Below, piece by piece: positions 51,531 through 59,361 of a DNA stretch of 64,000 bases; position 1 is the stretch's first letter; each line of letters opens with the position of its first letter. Origin of the DNA: JAOUEA01 sp963719165 (GTDB lineage Bacteria > Actinomycetota > UBA4738 > HRBIN12); contig CAVRAV010000001.1 of NCBI GenBank assembly GCA_963719165.1, positions 558,001-622,000 on the forward strand, in the 5' to 3' direction. The notes under the pieces were generated by a model. That model saw nothing but the letters and a program-made list of their open reading frames with translations. It was not told the origin of the DNA and searched no databases. The translations under genes were made by a program, and so were the position numbers.

Positions 51531-53456
51531 ATGCAGGACGGGCTCACGCGACTCACCGAGCCGATGGTCCGCGACGAGGGCGAACTGCGCGTCGCCACCT
51601 GGGAGGAAGCCCTCGACCGGGCGGCCCGGGGCTTGCGCGCCGCCACGGAGCGGAACGGCGGCAACGGGGTCGGCATGTTCAGCTGCAGCAAGGCCAGCAA
51701 CGAGATGAACTTCGTGGCTCAGAAGCTCGCTCGCCAGGTCCTGCACAGCAACAACATCGACTCGTGTAACCGCACCTGACACGCTCCTTCGGTGGTCGGT
51801 CTGGCCACGGTGTTCGGAGCAGGCGGGGGCACGAGTTCATACGAGGAGGTCGAGCACGCCGACCTCATGCTCCTGTGGGGTTCGAACGCGCGCGCGGCAC
51901 ACCCCATCTTCTTCCATCACGTCCTCAAGGGGATCCATAACGGCATGCGGCTCATCGTGGTCGACCCGCGCCGCACGGAGTCCGCGGCGTGGGGTGACTT
52001 GTGGCTCGGGCTGGACGTGGGAAGCGACATCGCCTTGGCCAATACCATCGCGCGCGAGATCATCGTGAACGACCTCCAGGACGCATCCTTCATCGAGCGT
52101 GCGACCGTGGGGTTCGAGGCGTACCGGGAATCGGTCATGGACTGGACGCTCGAGCGGGGTGCGTCGGTCACCGGAGTGCCGGCCGACGTGATCGGCGAGG
52201 TCGCCCTGGCCTACGGCAAGGCCGATCGCGCGATGATCTGCTGGACCCTGGGCATCACCGAACACCACAACGCCGTCGATAACGTCTTGTCCCTGATCGA
52301 CCTTTCCCTGCTGACCGGACACGTGGGGCGCTACGGGTGCGGGGTGAACCCGCTCCGCGGTCAGAACAACGTGCAGGGTGGGGGAGACATGGGCGCGATC
52401 CCCAACATGCTGCCCGGGTTCCAGGACATCGAGAAGGATGCGGAGGCGCGCGCGCGGTTCGAGGCGGCCTGGGGCGTGCCGATCGTCCCGCACGCCGGCT
52501 GGACGCTCACCCAGATGTTCGAGGCGATGGAGCGCAAAGAGCTCACAGCGGCCTACGTGATCGGAGAGAACCCGGCCTCGTCGGAGGCCGACAAACACCA
52601 CGCCGTGGAGCTCCTGGAGGGTCTCGACACCCTCATCGTGCAAGACATCTTCATGACCAAGACCGCTGAGCTCGCCGACGTGGTGTTCCCCGCCTCGAAT
52701 TCGGCCTTCGAGTCCGAGGGCACGGTGACGAACTCCGAGCGGCGCGTCCAACGCACGCGCGCGGCGCTTACGCCGCCCGGCGACGCCAAGGATGACATCT
52801 GGATCATCACGCAGCTCGCGAACGGCCTCGGGGCGGGGTGGGGCGACATCACGCCCGAGGGCGCCTGGGACGAGCTGCGATCCCTGAGCCCCATGCACGC
52901 CGGCATGTCGTACGCCCGCCTCGAGGAGCTGGGCGGGCTCCAGTGGCCGTGTCCCGACGAGAACCATCCCGGCACGCAGTTCCTGCACGCTCGGCTGTGG
53001 GCCGAGGATCCGGCGGAGCGCGGAGCCATGGCACCGTTCTCCGTGGTGGTCGACGATCCACCCGTGGACGCGCTGGATGACGACTTCCCGTTGCGCCTGA
53101 CCACCGGCCGGCGCCTGGACTCCTACAACACCGGGGTGCAGTCCGGCCGCTACACCTCCCCGCTGCGGCGGCAGGAGACGATCGATGTCTCGCCGGAGGA
53201 CGCCGATCGCATGGGCCTGCGGGAGGGGGAGGCGGTGGCGGTCTCGTCGCGTCGCGGGGCCGTCGAGGCGCCCGTACACGTCGACCCGGCCCTCCGCCCG
53301 GGCCTGGTATTCATGACGTTCCACTTCCCCGATCAGGTGGAGACGAACGTGCTCACGATCGACGCGACGGATCCCAAGTCCGGAACCGCCGAGTTCAAGG
53401 CCACGGCCGTGCGCATCGAAAAGCTGCCGGCCCCTGTGGCCAGAGGCAGCGCATGA
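51531..53456 (+). CDS. fdhA: Selenocysteine formate dehydrogenase, molybdopterin catalytic subunit
   Basis: The frame has 642 codons if the TGA at 51777-51779 is read as selenocysteine (U83), giving CNRT-U-HAPSV, the site of Sec140 in E. coli FdhF (VUHGPSV). Downstream are the bis-MGD-binding domains (LLWGSNARAAHPI, VIGENPASSEADKHH, the dinucleotide domain and C-terminal RLTTGRRLDSYNTG). Uniquely, the usual N-terminal [4Fe-4S] domain is absent: the protein starts at the first Mo domain (LTRLTEPMVRDEGEL). That missing part is encoded at 55350-56306. It oxidises formate to CO2. Standard gene callers would report two truncated genes here. Confidence 0.9.
51777..51820 (+). promoter_or_regulatory. 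Sec UGA codon with bacterial SECIS-like hairpin
   Basis: Immediately after TGA (51777-51779), GCTCC (51783-51787) pairs with GGAGC (51816-51820). An upper stem GTGGTC (51792-51797) pairs with GGCCAC (51803-51808) around the loop GGTCT. The loop begins 18 nt after UGA, as in E. coli fdhF, whose apical loop also contains GGTCT. This should recruit SelB. Confidence 0.8.
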
Positions 53457-53496
53457 GGAAGCAGATGAGGGGATACGTGGGTATGGCGGAGGCGCG

Positions 53497-55353
53497 TTGG
53501 ACCTGCATCTGAGTGCCGCTGCGCCGACCGAGGACGAACGGGCCGCCGTCGACGCGCTCCTCGGGGCGCCCGAGTCCGGTTGGCACGGTGCCGCCCGCGA
53601 CGCGATCACGCACCGCGTGGCCAGGGGTGGGCGCGACGCGCGCGATCGGCGTCCGCTGCTGCTGCCTGCGTTGCACGCCCTGCAAGGGCGGGCCGGGTGG
53701 ATCAGCGAGGGCGGCCTGAACTACGTATGCGAACGCCTCAGCGTGCCGCCCGCCGAGGCCTACGGCGTCGCCACGTTCTACGCGTTGTTCAGCACGCGCC
53801 CGCGCCCGGGGACCGTCGTGCACGTCTGTGACGACATCGCGTGCCGCGTGGCGGGCTCCGAGGCGATCGCCGAGCACCTCGGCGAGGCGTACGGCCCCGC
53901 GGGAGCGCCCGCCGCGGGCGCCGGCGACGTCACCTGGGCACGCAGCCCCTGCCTCGGCATGTGCGACGCCGCCCCCGCCGTGCTGTTCCAGCAGGCGGGT
54001 GAGGGGGCGCGCGACTACGTCACGACCCTCGCCGACCCGCAGACGGCGGCGGCGCTCGGTCGAGGCGCGCGTATGGCGGCCACGCCGGCCCCGCTGGTGA
54101 CCGGGACGGCCGGCGGCGCGCAGGCCAGGCTCCTACGCCGGGTGGGGGTCGTGGATCCGGGCTCCTTCGACGATTACCACGCGCACGGGGGGTATCAGGC
54201 ATTGCGACGGGCGGTGGAGCTGGGGCCCGAGGGCACCATCGCGGAGATCACCGCGGCGAGGCTCATGGGGCGCGGCGGAGCGGCGTTCCCCACCGGCGTG
54301 AAGTGGCAAGCCGTCGCGGAGCAGCCATCGCGCCCTCACTACTTCATCTGCAACGCGGACGAATCGGAGCCGGGCACCTTCAAGGATCGCGTCGTCATGG
54401 AGGAGGACCCTTTCGCGGTCGTCGAGGCGCTCACGATCGCGGGCTTCGCCACCGGATCGGCCACGGGCTACGTCTATGTCCGCGGCGAGTATCCGCTCGC
54501 CACGCAGCGGCTCGAGCACGCGATCGGCGAGGCGCGCCACCGCGGCTATCTCGGTACCGATGTGATGGGGGAGGGGTTCGACTTCGAAATCGAGCTCCGC
54601 CGCGGAGCCGGCGCGTACATCTGCGGCGAAGAGACGGCGCTGTTCAACTCGCTGGAGGGCAAACGCGGCGAGCCCCGCAACAAGCCGCCGTTCCCCGCGC
54701 AGCGAGGGCTCTTCGGCAAGCCGACCGGCGTCAACAACGTGGAGACGTTGATCAACGTGCTGGAGATCCTCACGATCGGCGGCGGGGCGTACGCGCGGAT
54801 CGGCACCGAGGGCTCCACGGGGCCGCGCCTGTTCTGCCTCAGCGGCAACGTGGTGCGTCCCGGCCTCTACGAGGCGGACCTGGGGATCACGCTCCACGAG
54901 CTGCTCGACGCCGCCGGGGGAGTCACGGGCGAGCTGCGGGCCGTCTTGCTCGGCGGCGCGGCCGGCGGCTTCCTCACGCCGGCGGATCTCGACAGCCGGA
55001 TGACCTTCGAGGACGCGCGGGAGGGCGGGTACACGCTCGGCTCCGGCGTGGTGATGGCGTTCAACGCCGACGTCGATCTCGTGGACATCGTCGTGCGGAT
55101 CGCTCGGTTCTTCCGGGACGAGTCCTGCGGACAGTGCGTCCCTTGCCGGGTGGGCACCGTCCGCCAGGAGGAGGCGCTGCGGCGCCTGGTGAGTGAACGC
55201 ACGCTGGGCTCACGCGCGGACGAGCTCGCGCTGTTGAACGACATCGGGCGCGTCATGACGGACGCATCGATCTGCGGGCTCGGCCAGACGGCGGCGAGCG
55301 CCGTCCGCTCCGCCGTCTCGCGCCTGAGCCTGTTCGAGGGAGCTCCGGCATGA
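53497..55353 (+). CDS. NuoE-NuoF fusion: NADH-binding diaphorase subunit of formate dehydrogenase
   Basis: The product has 618 residues. Residues 1-190 are a NuoE/HoxE thioredoxin-like domain with C-x4-C (CDDIAC) and C-x3-C (CLGMC) for a [2Fe-2S] cluster. Residues about 200-618 are NuoF, with GRGGAAFPTGVKW (FMN/NADH), GAGAYICGEETAL and the [4Fe-4S] motif ESCGQCVPCRVGT. It passes electrons from the Mo subunit to NAD+. The start is uncertain: TTG at 53497 is only 4 bp past GGAGG. Its stop overlaps the next start (ATGA). Confidence 0.9.
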   Translation: MDLHLSAAAPTEDERAAVDALLGAPESGWHGAARDAITHRVARGGRDARDRRPLLLPALHALQGRAGWISEGGLNYVCERLSVPPAEAYGVATFYALFSTRPRPGTVVHVCDDIACRVAGSEAIAEHLGEAYGPAGAPAAGAGDVTWARSPCLGMCDAAPAVLFQQAGEGARDYVTTLADPQTAAALGRGARMAATPAPLVTGTAGGAQARLLRRVGVVDPGSFDDYHAHGGYQALRRAVELGPEGTIAEITAARLMGRGGAAFPTGVKWQAVAEQPSRPHYFICNADESEPGTFKDRVVMEEDPFAVVEALTIAGFATGSATGYVYVRGEYPLATQRLEHAIGEARHRGYLGTDVMGEGFDFEIELRRGAGAYICGEETALFNSLEGKRGEPRNKPPFPAQRGLFGKPTGVNNVETLINVLEILTIGGGAYARIGTEGSTGPRLFCLSGNVVRPGLYEADLGITLHELLDAAGGVTGELRAVLLGGAAGGFLTPADLDSRMTFEDAREGGYTLGSGVVMAFNADVDLVDIVVRIARFFRDESCGQCVPCRVGTVRQEEALRRLVSERTLGSRADELALLNDIGRVMTDASICGLGQTAASAVRSAVSRLSLFEGAPA

Positions 55354-56306
55354 GCGCGGTCCCGCTCGATCCGCCGCGTCGCCTGATCGACGTCGAGATC
55401 GACGGCCGGGGGGTACGCGTGCCCGAAGGGGCCACGATCCTCGACGCCTGTCGCGCCGAGGGCGTGGACACGCCCACGCTGTGCTACGCCCAGAACCTCA
55501 CGCCGGTGAACGCCTGCCGCGTGTGCGTCGTGGAGGTCGAGGGCGCGCGTGCGCTCGTGCCCGCATGCAGCCGCCCGGTCGAGGAGGGCATGAAGGTGAA
55601 GACCGACACCGAGCGCGTGGGCCATTCGCGCCGCCTCGTCATGGAGCTCCTCGCATCGAGCGTGGAGATGGACCTCGTGGACACCGACGTCCACCGCTGG
55701 ATGGGGGAGTACGCGGTGCAACCGGGCCGATTCGGGGCGGAGATGGAGCCGCTGCCCGCGGGGGAGCGCGATGCTCGCGCGGCGGGTCATCACCACGAGA
55801 GCGCAGATCCTACCGTCGCCGAGGGCGTTCGCCAGCCCGTGAAGATCGACAACGAGCTGTACGTGCGCGATTACGCCCGATGCATCCTGTGCTACAAGTG
55901 CGTCGAGGCGTGCGGGGTCGACGCCCAGAACACGTTCGCGATCTCCGTGGCGGGGCGCGGTTTCGACGCCCGCATCTCCACGGAGTACGACGTGGGACTC
56001 GACGCGTCCGCGTGCGTGTACTGCGGCAACTGCATCGGCGTGTGCCCGACCGGCGCCCTGATGTTCACCTCCGAGCACGACATGCGCGAGGCCGGCACCT
56101 GGGACGAGGAGCAACAGACGGTGACGAGCACGATCTGCCCTTACTGCGGCGTGGGTTGTCCGCTCGATCTACACGTGCAGGACAACAGCATCGTGAAGGT
56201 GACGAGTCCGGCGGACAACTACGTCACCAGTGGGCACCTGTGCGTGAAGGGCCGCTTCGGTTACCAGTTCGTGCAGCGGAGGAAACGCCGCGAAGAGCGT
56301 GTCTAG
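55350..56306 (+). CDS. Detached N-terminal Fe-S module of formate dehydrogenase alpha subunit
   Basis: The product has 318 residues. It begins with a [2Fe-2S] ferredoxin domain (CYAQNLTPVNACRVCVVEVEG), then a His-Cys segment and two [4Fe-4S] motifs (CILCYKCVEAC, CVYCGNCIGVC). It ends with the molybdopterin Fe4S4 domain CPYCGVGC...GHLCVKGRFGY and a basic tail. In ordinary FdhA all of this precedes the Mo domain in one chain; here it is a separate gene and lies after the catalytic gene. It should dock on FdhA so that the proximal cluster, with its conserved Lys, faces molybdenum. Confidence 0.88.
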   Translation: MSAVPLDPPRRLIDVEIDGRGVRVPEGATILDACRAEGVDTPTLCYAQNLTPVNACRVCVVEVEGARALVPACSRPVEEGMKVKTDTERVGHSRRLVMELLASSVEMDLVDTDVHRWMGEYAVQPGRFGAEMEPLPAGERDARAAGHHHESADPTVAEGVRQPVKIDNELYVRDYARCILCYKCVEACGVDAQNTFAISVAGRGFDARISTEYDVGLDASACVYCGNCIGVCPTGALMFTSEHDMREAGTWDEEQQTVTSTICPYCGVGCPLDLHVQDNSIVKVTSPADNYVTSGHLCVKGRFGYQFVQRRKRREERV

Positions 56307-56910
56307 TCTGAGTCAGACTAGCGCCGGGGCGACCGGCATCGTGCTGGCCGGCGGCCGGTCCTCGCGTTTCGGGTCGGACAAGCTCGCCGCCACCTATCGC
56401 GGGATGCCCCTCCTGCACCACGCGGTGCTGCGACTGGCGGAGGTCACCGCCGAGGTATTCGTCGTCCTGGCGCCCGACGCCCCCGAGCCGGCGCTGCCAC
56501 CCGGGCTCGCGGTGCGATGGGTCCGCGACTCCGCGGGAGGCGAGGGACCGCTTCAGGGTGCACTCGGGGGTCTCGGGGCGACGGATCGGGAGCTCGCGGT
56601 GATCGCGGGCGGCGACATGCCCGAGCTCGCGACCGGCGTGCTGATCGAGATGCTGCGCGTCGCGGCGGCCGCGCCGGTCGACGCCGTCGCCCTGCAGGAC
56701 GGCGAGCGGTTCCGGCCGCTGCCGCTCGTGGTACGAGTGGCGCCCGCGCGTGAGGCCGCGCATGCGCTCCTGAACGCCGGCGAGCGCCGCCTCCGGTCGC
56801 TGCCCGAGGCCTTGCGCACCGCCGTGATCGACGAGGCGACCTGGCAGGGGCTGGACCCCCAGCGTCGCACCCTGCGCGACGTCGACGAACCCGCGGACCT
56901 GGAAGGGTAG
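56299..56910 (+). CDS. mobA: Molybdenum cofactor guanylyltransferase
   Basis: The product has 203 residues. It has the MobA nucleotidyltransferase motif IVLAGGRSSRFGSDKLAATYRGMPLL and the GGDMPEL metal motif. It attaches GMP to molybdopterin to make MGD, the cofactor form used by the formate dehydrogenase. The GTG at 56299 overlaps the end of the Fe-S module gene by 8 bp, so it belongs to the same operon. A 19-bp palindrome spans this junction. Confidence 0.9.
   Translation: MSSLSQTSAGATGIVLAGGRSSRFGSDKLAATYRGMPLLHHAVLRLAEVTAEVFVVLAPDAPEPALPPGLAVRWVRDSAGGEGPLQGALGGLGATDRELAVIAGGDMPELATGVLIEMLRVAAAAPVDAVALQDGERFRPLPLVVRVAPAREAAHALLNAGERRLRSLPEALRTAVIDEATWQGLDPQRRTLRDVDEPADLEG
56303..56321. 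promoter_or_regulatory. Perfect 19-bp palindrome at the mobA junction
   Basis: CTAGTCTGAGTCAGACTAG has 9-base arms around one central G. It covers the stop codon of the Fe-S module gene and the first codons of mobA. It could form a hairpin in the message or bind a dimeric regulator; no T-run follows. Confidence 0.5.
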
Positions 56911-56987
56911 GCTCCGCGAACGTTCGGCACGCATGCGTGGAGGCTGAGCGAACGGCCATGGCGGTCGCGAGCGAGGAGACGGGATCG

Positions 56988-57926
56988 ATGGAGCGCGTGG
57001 TGATCGCCCTCGGGGGCAATGCCCTGCTCCGCCGCGGAGGCGAGGACACGTTCGACGAGCTGTACCTGGCGGCGCGCGAGGCCTCGGAGCGGATCGCCGA
57101 CATCGCGGCGGCGGGCTGGGAGGTCGTGGTCTCGCACGGGAACGGGCCGCAGGTCGGGCGCATCCTGCTCCAGCAGGAGGCCGCCGCCGCGACGGTGCAT
57201 CCGATGCCGCTGGACGTGTGCGGGGCCGAGAGCCAGGGTCAGATCGGATACCTGTTGCAGGTCACGCTCGGCGACGTCTTCTTCGAGCGCGAGATGGAGC
57301 GCCCAGTGGCGACCGTTCTCACCCTCACCCGGGTTCGCCCCGACGATCCCGCGTTCGCGAACCCGACGAAGTTCGTAGGCCCGTTCTACGAGGAGGAGGA
57401 GGCCCGCCGGCTCGAGGCCGAGCGGGGCTACACCATGCGCGCGGATCCCCACGGCGGATGGCGCAGGGTTGTGCCCTCGCCCAAGCCGTACTCGATCGTG
57501 GAGACGCCCGTCGTGAAGCAGCTCGTCGCCGACGGCGTCGTCGTCATCGCGGGCGGCGGCGGCGGCGTGCCGGTGATCGAGGAGGGGCCGCGGCTGATCG
57601 GCAAGGAAGGCGTGGTGGACAAGGACCTGGCAGCGGCCATCCTCGCGCACGAGGTCGGGGCCACGACGCTGTTGATCCTCACCGACGTGAAGAAGGTGCA
57701 GCGCGGCTACGGGTCGTTCATGCCCGAGGACCTCGACCGACTCACGGTGAAGGAGGCGAGAGCCCTGCTGCGCAAGGGCGAGTTCGGCGCGGGGTCGATG
57801 GGTCCGAAGGTAGAGGCGGCCGCTGGGTTCGTACGAACGGGGGGCCGGCGCTCGGTGATCGCGGATCTCGCGGATGCGTCGGCGGCGCTGCGCGGCGAAG
57901 CCGGCACGGAGATCGTGAAGGGCTAG
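56988..57926 (+). CDS. arcC: Carbamate kinase
   Basis: The product has 312 residues and is a carbamate kinase: VVIALGGNALLRRG, VVSHGNGPQVGRILLQQE, VVIAGGGGGVPV, DKDLAAAILAHEV and FGAGSMGPKVEAA. It interconverts carbamoyl phosphate plus ADP with carbamate plus ATP. The ATG at 56988 has GAGGAG 9 bp upstream; a GTG at 56937 would add 17 residues. A TAGGCT element at 56908-56913 may be its promoter. Next to formimino- and formate-folate genes it suggests ATP gain from purine or arginine breakdown, but no ureidoglycine or arginine deiminase gene is here. Confidence 0.93.
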   Translation: MERVVIALGGNALLRRGGEDTFDELYLAAREASERIADIAAAGWEVVVSHGNGPQVGRILLQQEAAAATVHPMPLDVCGAESQGQIGYLLQVTLGDVFFEREMERPVATVLTLTRVRPDDPAFANPTKFVGPFYEEEEARRLEAERGYTMRADPHGGWRRVVPSPKPYSIVETPVVKQLVADGVVVIAGGGGGVPVIEEGPRLIGKEGVVDKDLAAAILAHEVGATTLLILTDVKKVQRGYGSFMPEDLDRLTVKEARALLRKGEFGAGSMGPKVEAAAGFVRTGGRRSVIADLADASAALRGEAGTEIVKG

Positions 57927-58081
57927 GGGCGCGTGTCGCGCCGCCCGGGGTTGCGGAAGAGCTGGCTCGCCACGTAGAGGAAGAACACACCCACCAGGGC
58001 GACCAGCAGCAGCAGCAGCCCGACGAAGAAGAACTGCAAGAAGCCGCTGAGCTCGGGGACCCAACCCGCTGTGAGCGCCAT
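57923..58081 (-). CDS. 52-residue membrane protein
   Basis: A 53-codon frame starting at ATG 58081 encodes a short polar N-terminus, a long hydrophobic helix with five consecutive leucines (about 17-38) and an Arg-rich C-terminus ending RRDTRP. TAAGAT lies 6 bp before the start, the spacing used elsewhere in the window. Its stop overlaps the arcC stop. No homologue is recognised. Confidence 0.6.
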   Translation of the reverse strand: MALTAGWVPELSGFLQFFFVGLLLLLVALVGVFFLYVASQLFRNPGRRDTRP

Positions 58082-58087
58082 GACGCC

Positions 58088-58093
58088 ATCTTA
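58088..58093 (-). promoter_or_regulatory. Leaderless -10 element for the small membrane protein
   Basis: TAAGAT on the minus strand ends 6 bp before the ATG at 58081. Confidence 0.5.
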
Positions 58094-58154
58094 TCGGGAG
58101 GTCGGGGGGCCGGCGCCCAAGGGGCGCCTCCCCGAGATCGGGAGCGACGCATCG

Positions 58155-58160
58155 TAGGCT
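58155..58160 (+). promoter_or_regulatory. Leaderless -10 element for phosphofructokinase
   Basis: TAGGCT lies 6 bp before the ATG at 58167. Confidence 0.55.
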
Positions 58161-58166
58161 GACCCA

Positions 58167-59315
58167 ATGAAGATCGGGATCCTCACGGGCGGCGGCGACG
58201 TCCCGGGTCTGAACGCCGCCATCAAGGCCGTGGTCACGCGCGCGGCCTCCGAGGGCCACGAGGTGCTGGGCATCCGCCGGGGCTGGGGCGGGATCTTGCA
58301 CACGAACCCCGACGATCCCTCCACGGTGGCCGAGAACACCCTCGCGCTCGACCCGGGTGTGGTGCGCACCGTCGATCGGTCGGGCGGCACGTTCCTGCAC
58401 ACGTCGCGGACGAACCCCGCCAAGGTGCGCCGGGGCGAAGAGCCGGAGTTCCTCGCCGCCGGCCGCGTCGACGACGGTCCGCGAGACCACACCGCGCACG
58501 CCGTGCGGGTCGCGCAGTTCCTGGGCCTCGACGCCCTGATCCCCATCGGCGGCGACGACACCCTGTCGTTCGCCCTGCGGATGCATCGGGAGGGCGTGCG
58601 CGTCGTCGCGATCCCCAAGACGATGGACAACGACGTCCACGGCACGGACTACTGCATCGGCTTCTCCACGGCGGTGACGCGCACCGTGCACTTCGTGCAC
58701 CAGCTCCGCACGAGCGCGGGGTCTCACGAGCGCCTCACGGTAGTCGAGGTGTTCGGCCGGTACAGCGGCGAGACCTCGCTGGTCTCGGCCTACCTCGCCG
58801 GGGTCGACCGTGCGGTGATCTCCGAGGTCCCGTTCGACGTCGACCGCCTCGCCGATCTCATGATGCGCGACAAGCGGGACAACCCCAGTGGCTACGCCAT
58901 GGTGACGATCTCCGAAGGCGCCACCATGCTGGGCGGCGGCCGGGTCGAGGGAGGGCCCGAGGACCCCTACGGGCATCGCAAGCTCGGGGGCATCGGCCAG
59001 CTCACCAGCGCGTTGCTGAAGGAGCGCACCGGCTCGGACATGATCTACCAGCAGCTGGGCTACCTCATGCGATCGGGCAGTCCCGACGCGCTCGACCTCA
59101 TGGTGGCGATCAACTACGCCGTGATGGCCGCGGACCTCACGTTCGCGGGGGTGTCCGGACGGCTGATGGGGCTGCGCGACGGAAACTACGCGAACGTGCC
59201 GCTGGAGGCCGTGGGCGAGGGCGCTCGCCGCGTGGACATCGAGGCCCTCTACGATGTGGACCAGTACCGACCGAAGGTGCGCCACGTCGACGGCAAGCCG
59301 ATGTTCCTGTATTGA
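58167..59315 (+). CDS. 6-phosphofructokinase, predicted pyrophosphate type
   Basis: The product has 382 residues of the PfkA family: ILTGGGDVPGLNAAI, the GGDDT phosphate loop with D131, PKTMDND with K151 and VFGRYSGETSLVSA. ATP-dependent enzymes carry Gly at the first of these positions; Asp together with Lys marks PPi-dependent phosphofructokinases. This predicts a reversible PPi-linked glycolytic step, as in several actinobacteria. The ATG at 58167 has TAGGCT 6 bp upstream. Confidence 0.85.
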   Translation: MKIGILTGGGDVPGLNAAIKAVVTRAASEGHEVLGIRRGWGGILHTNPDDPSTVAENTLALDPGVVRTVDRSGGTFLHTSRTNPAKVRRGEEPEFLAAGRVDDGPRDHTAHAVRVAQFLGLDALIPIGGDDTLSFALRMHREGVRVVAIPKTMDNDVHGTDYCIGFSTAVTRTVHFVHQLRTSAGSHERLTVVEVFGRYSGETSLVSAYLAGVDRAVISEVPFDVDRLADLMMRDKRDNPSGYAMVTISEGATMLGGGRVEGGPEDPYGHRKLGGIGQLTSALLKERTGSDMIYQQLGYLMRSGSPDALDLMVAINYAVMAADLTFAGVSGRLMGLRDGNYANVPLEAVGEGARRVDIEALYDVDQYRPKVRHVDGKPMFLY

Positions 59316-59348
59316 TCGCCGCGCGTCCGCGAACGTTCCGGCGGTGGC

Positions 59349-59354
59349 TAGACT
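59349..59354 (+). promoter_or_regulatory. Leaderless -10 element for threonine aldolase
   Basis: TAGACT lies 7 bp before the ATG at 59362. Confidence 0.55.
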
Positions 59355-59361
59355 CCAGGAA

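Noticed and set aside
51396..53456. Two separate truncated genes (frameshift or pseudogene) around the TGA at 51777
   Set aside because: The frame continues unchanged, the flanking residues are the Sec site of formate dehydrogenase and a SECIS hairpin follows. Read-through as selenocysteine explains it better.
53453..53512. Mini-frame of 19 codons overlapping the fdhA stop (ATGAGG)
   Set aside because: It has no hydrophobic or conserved pattern and ends within the NuoE-NuoF gene; at most it couples translation.
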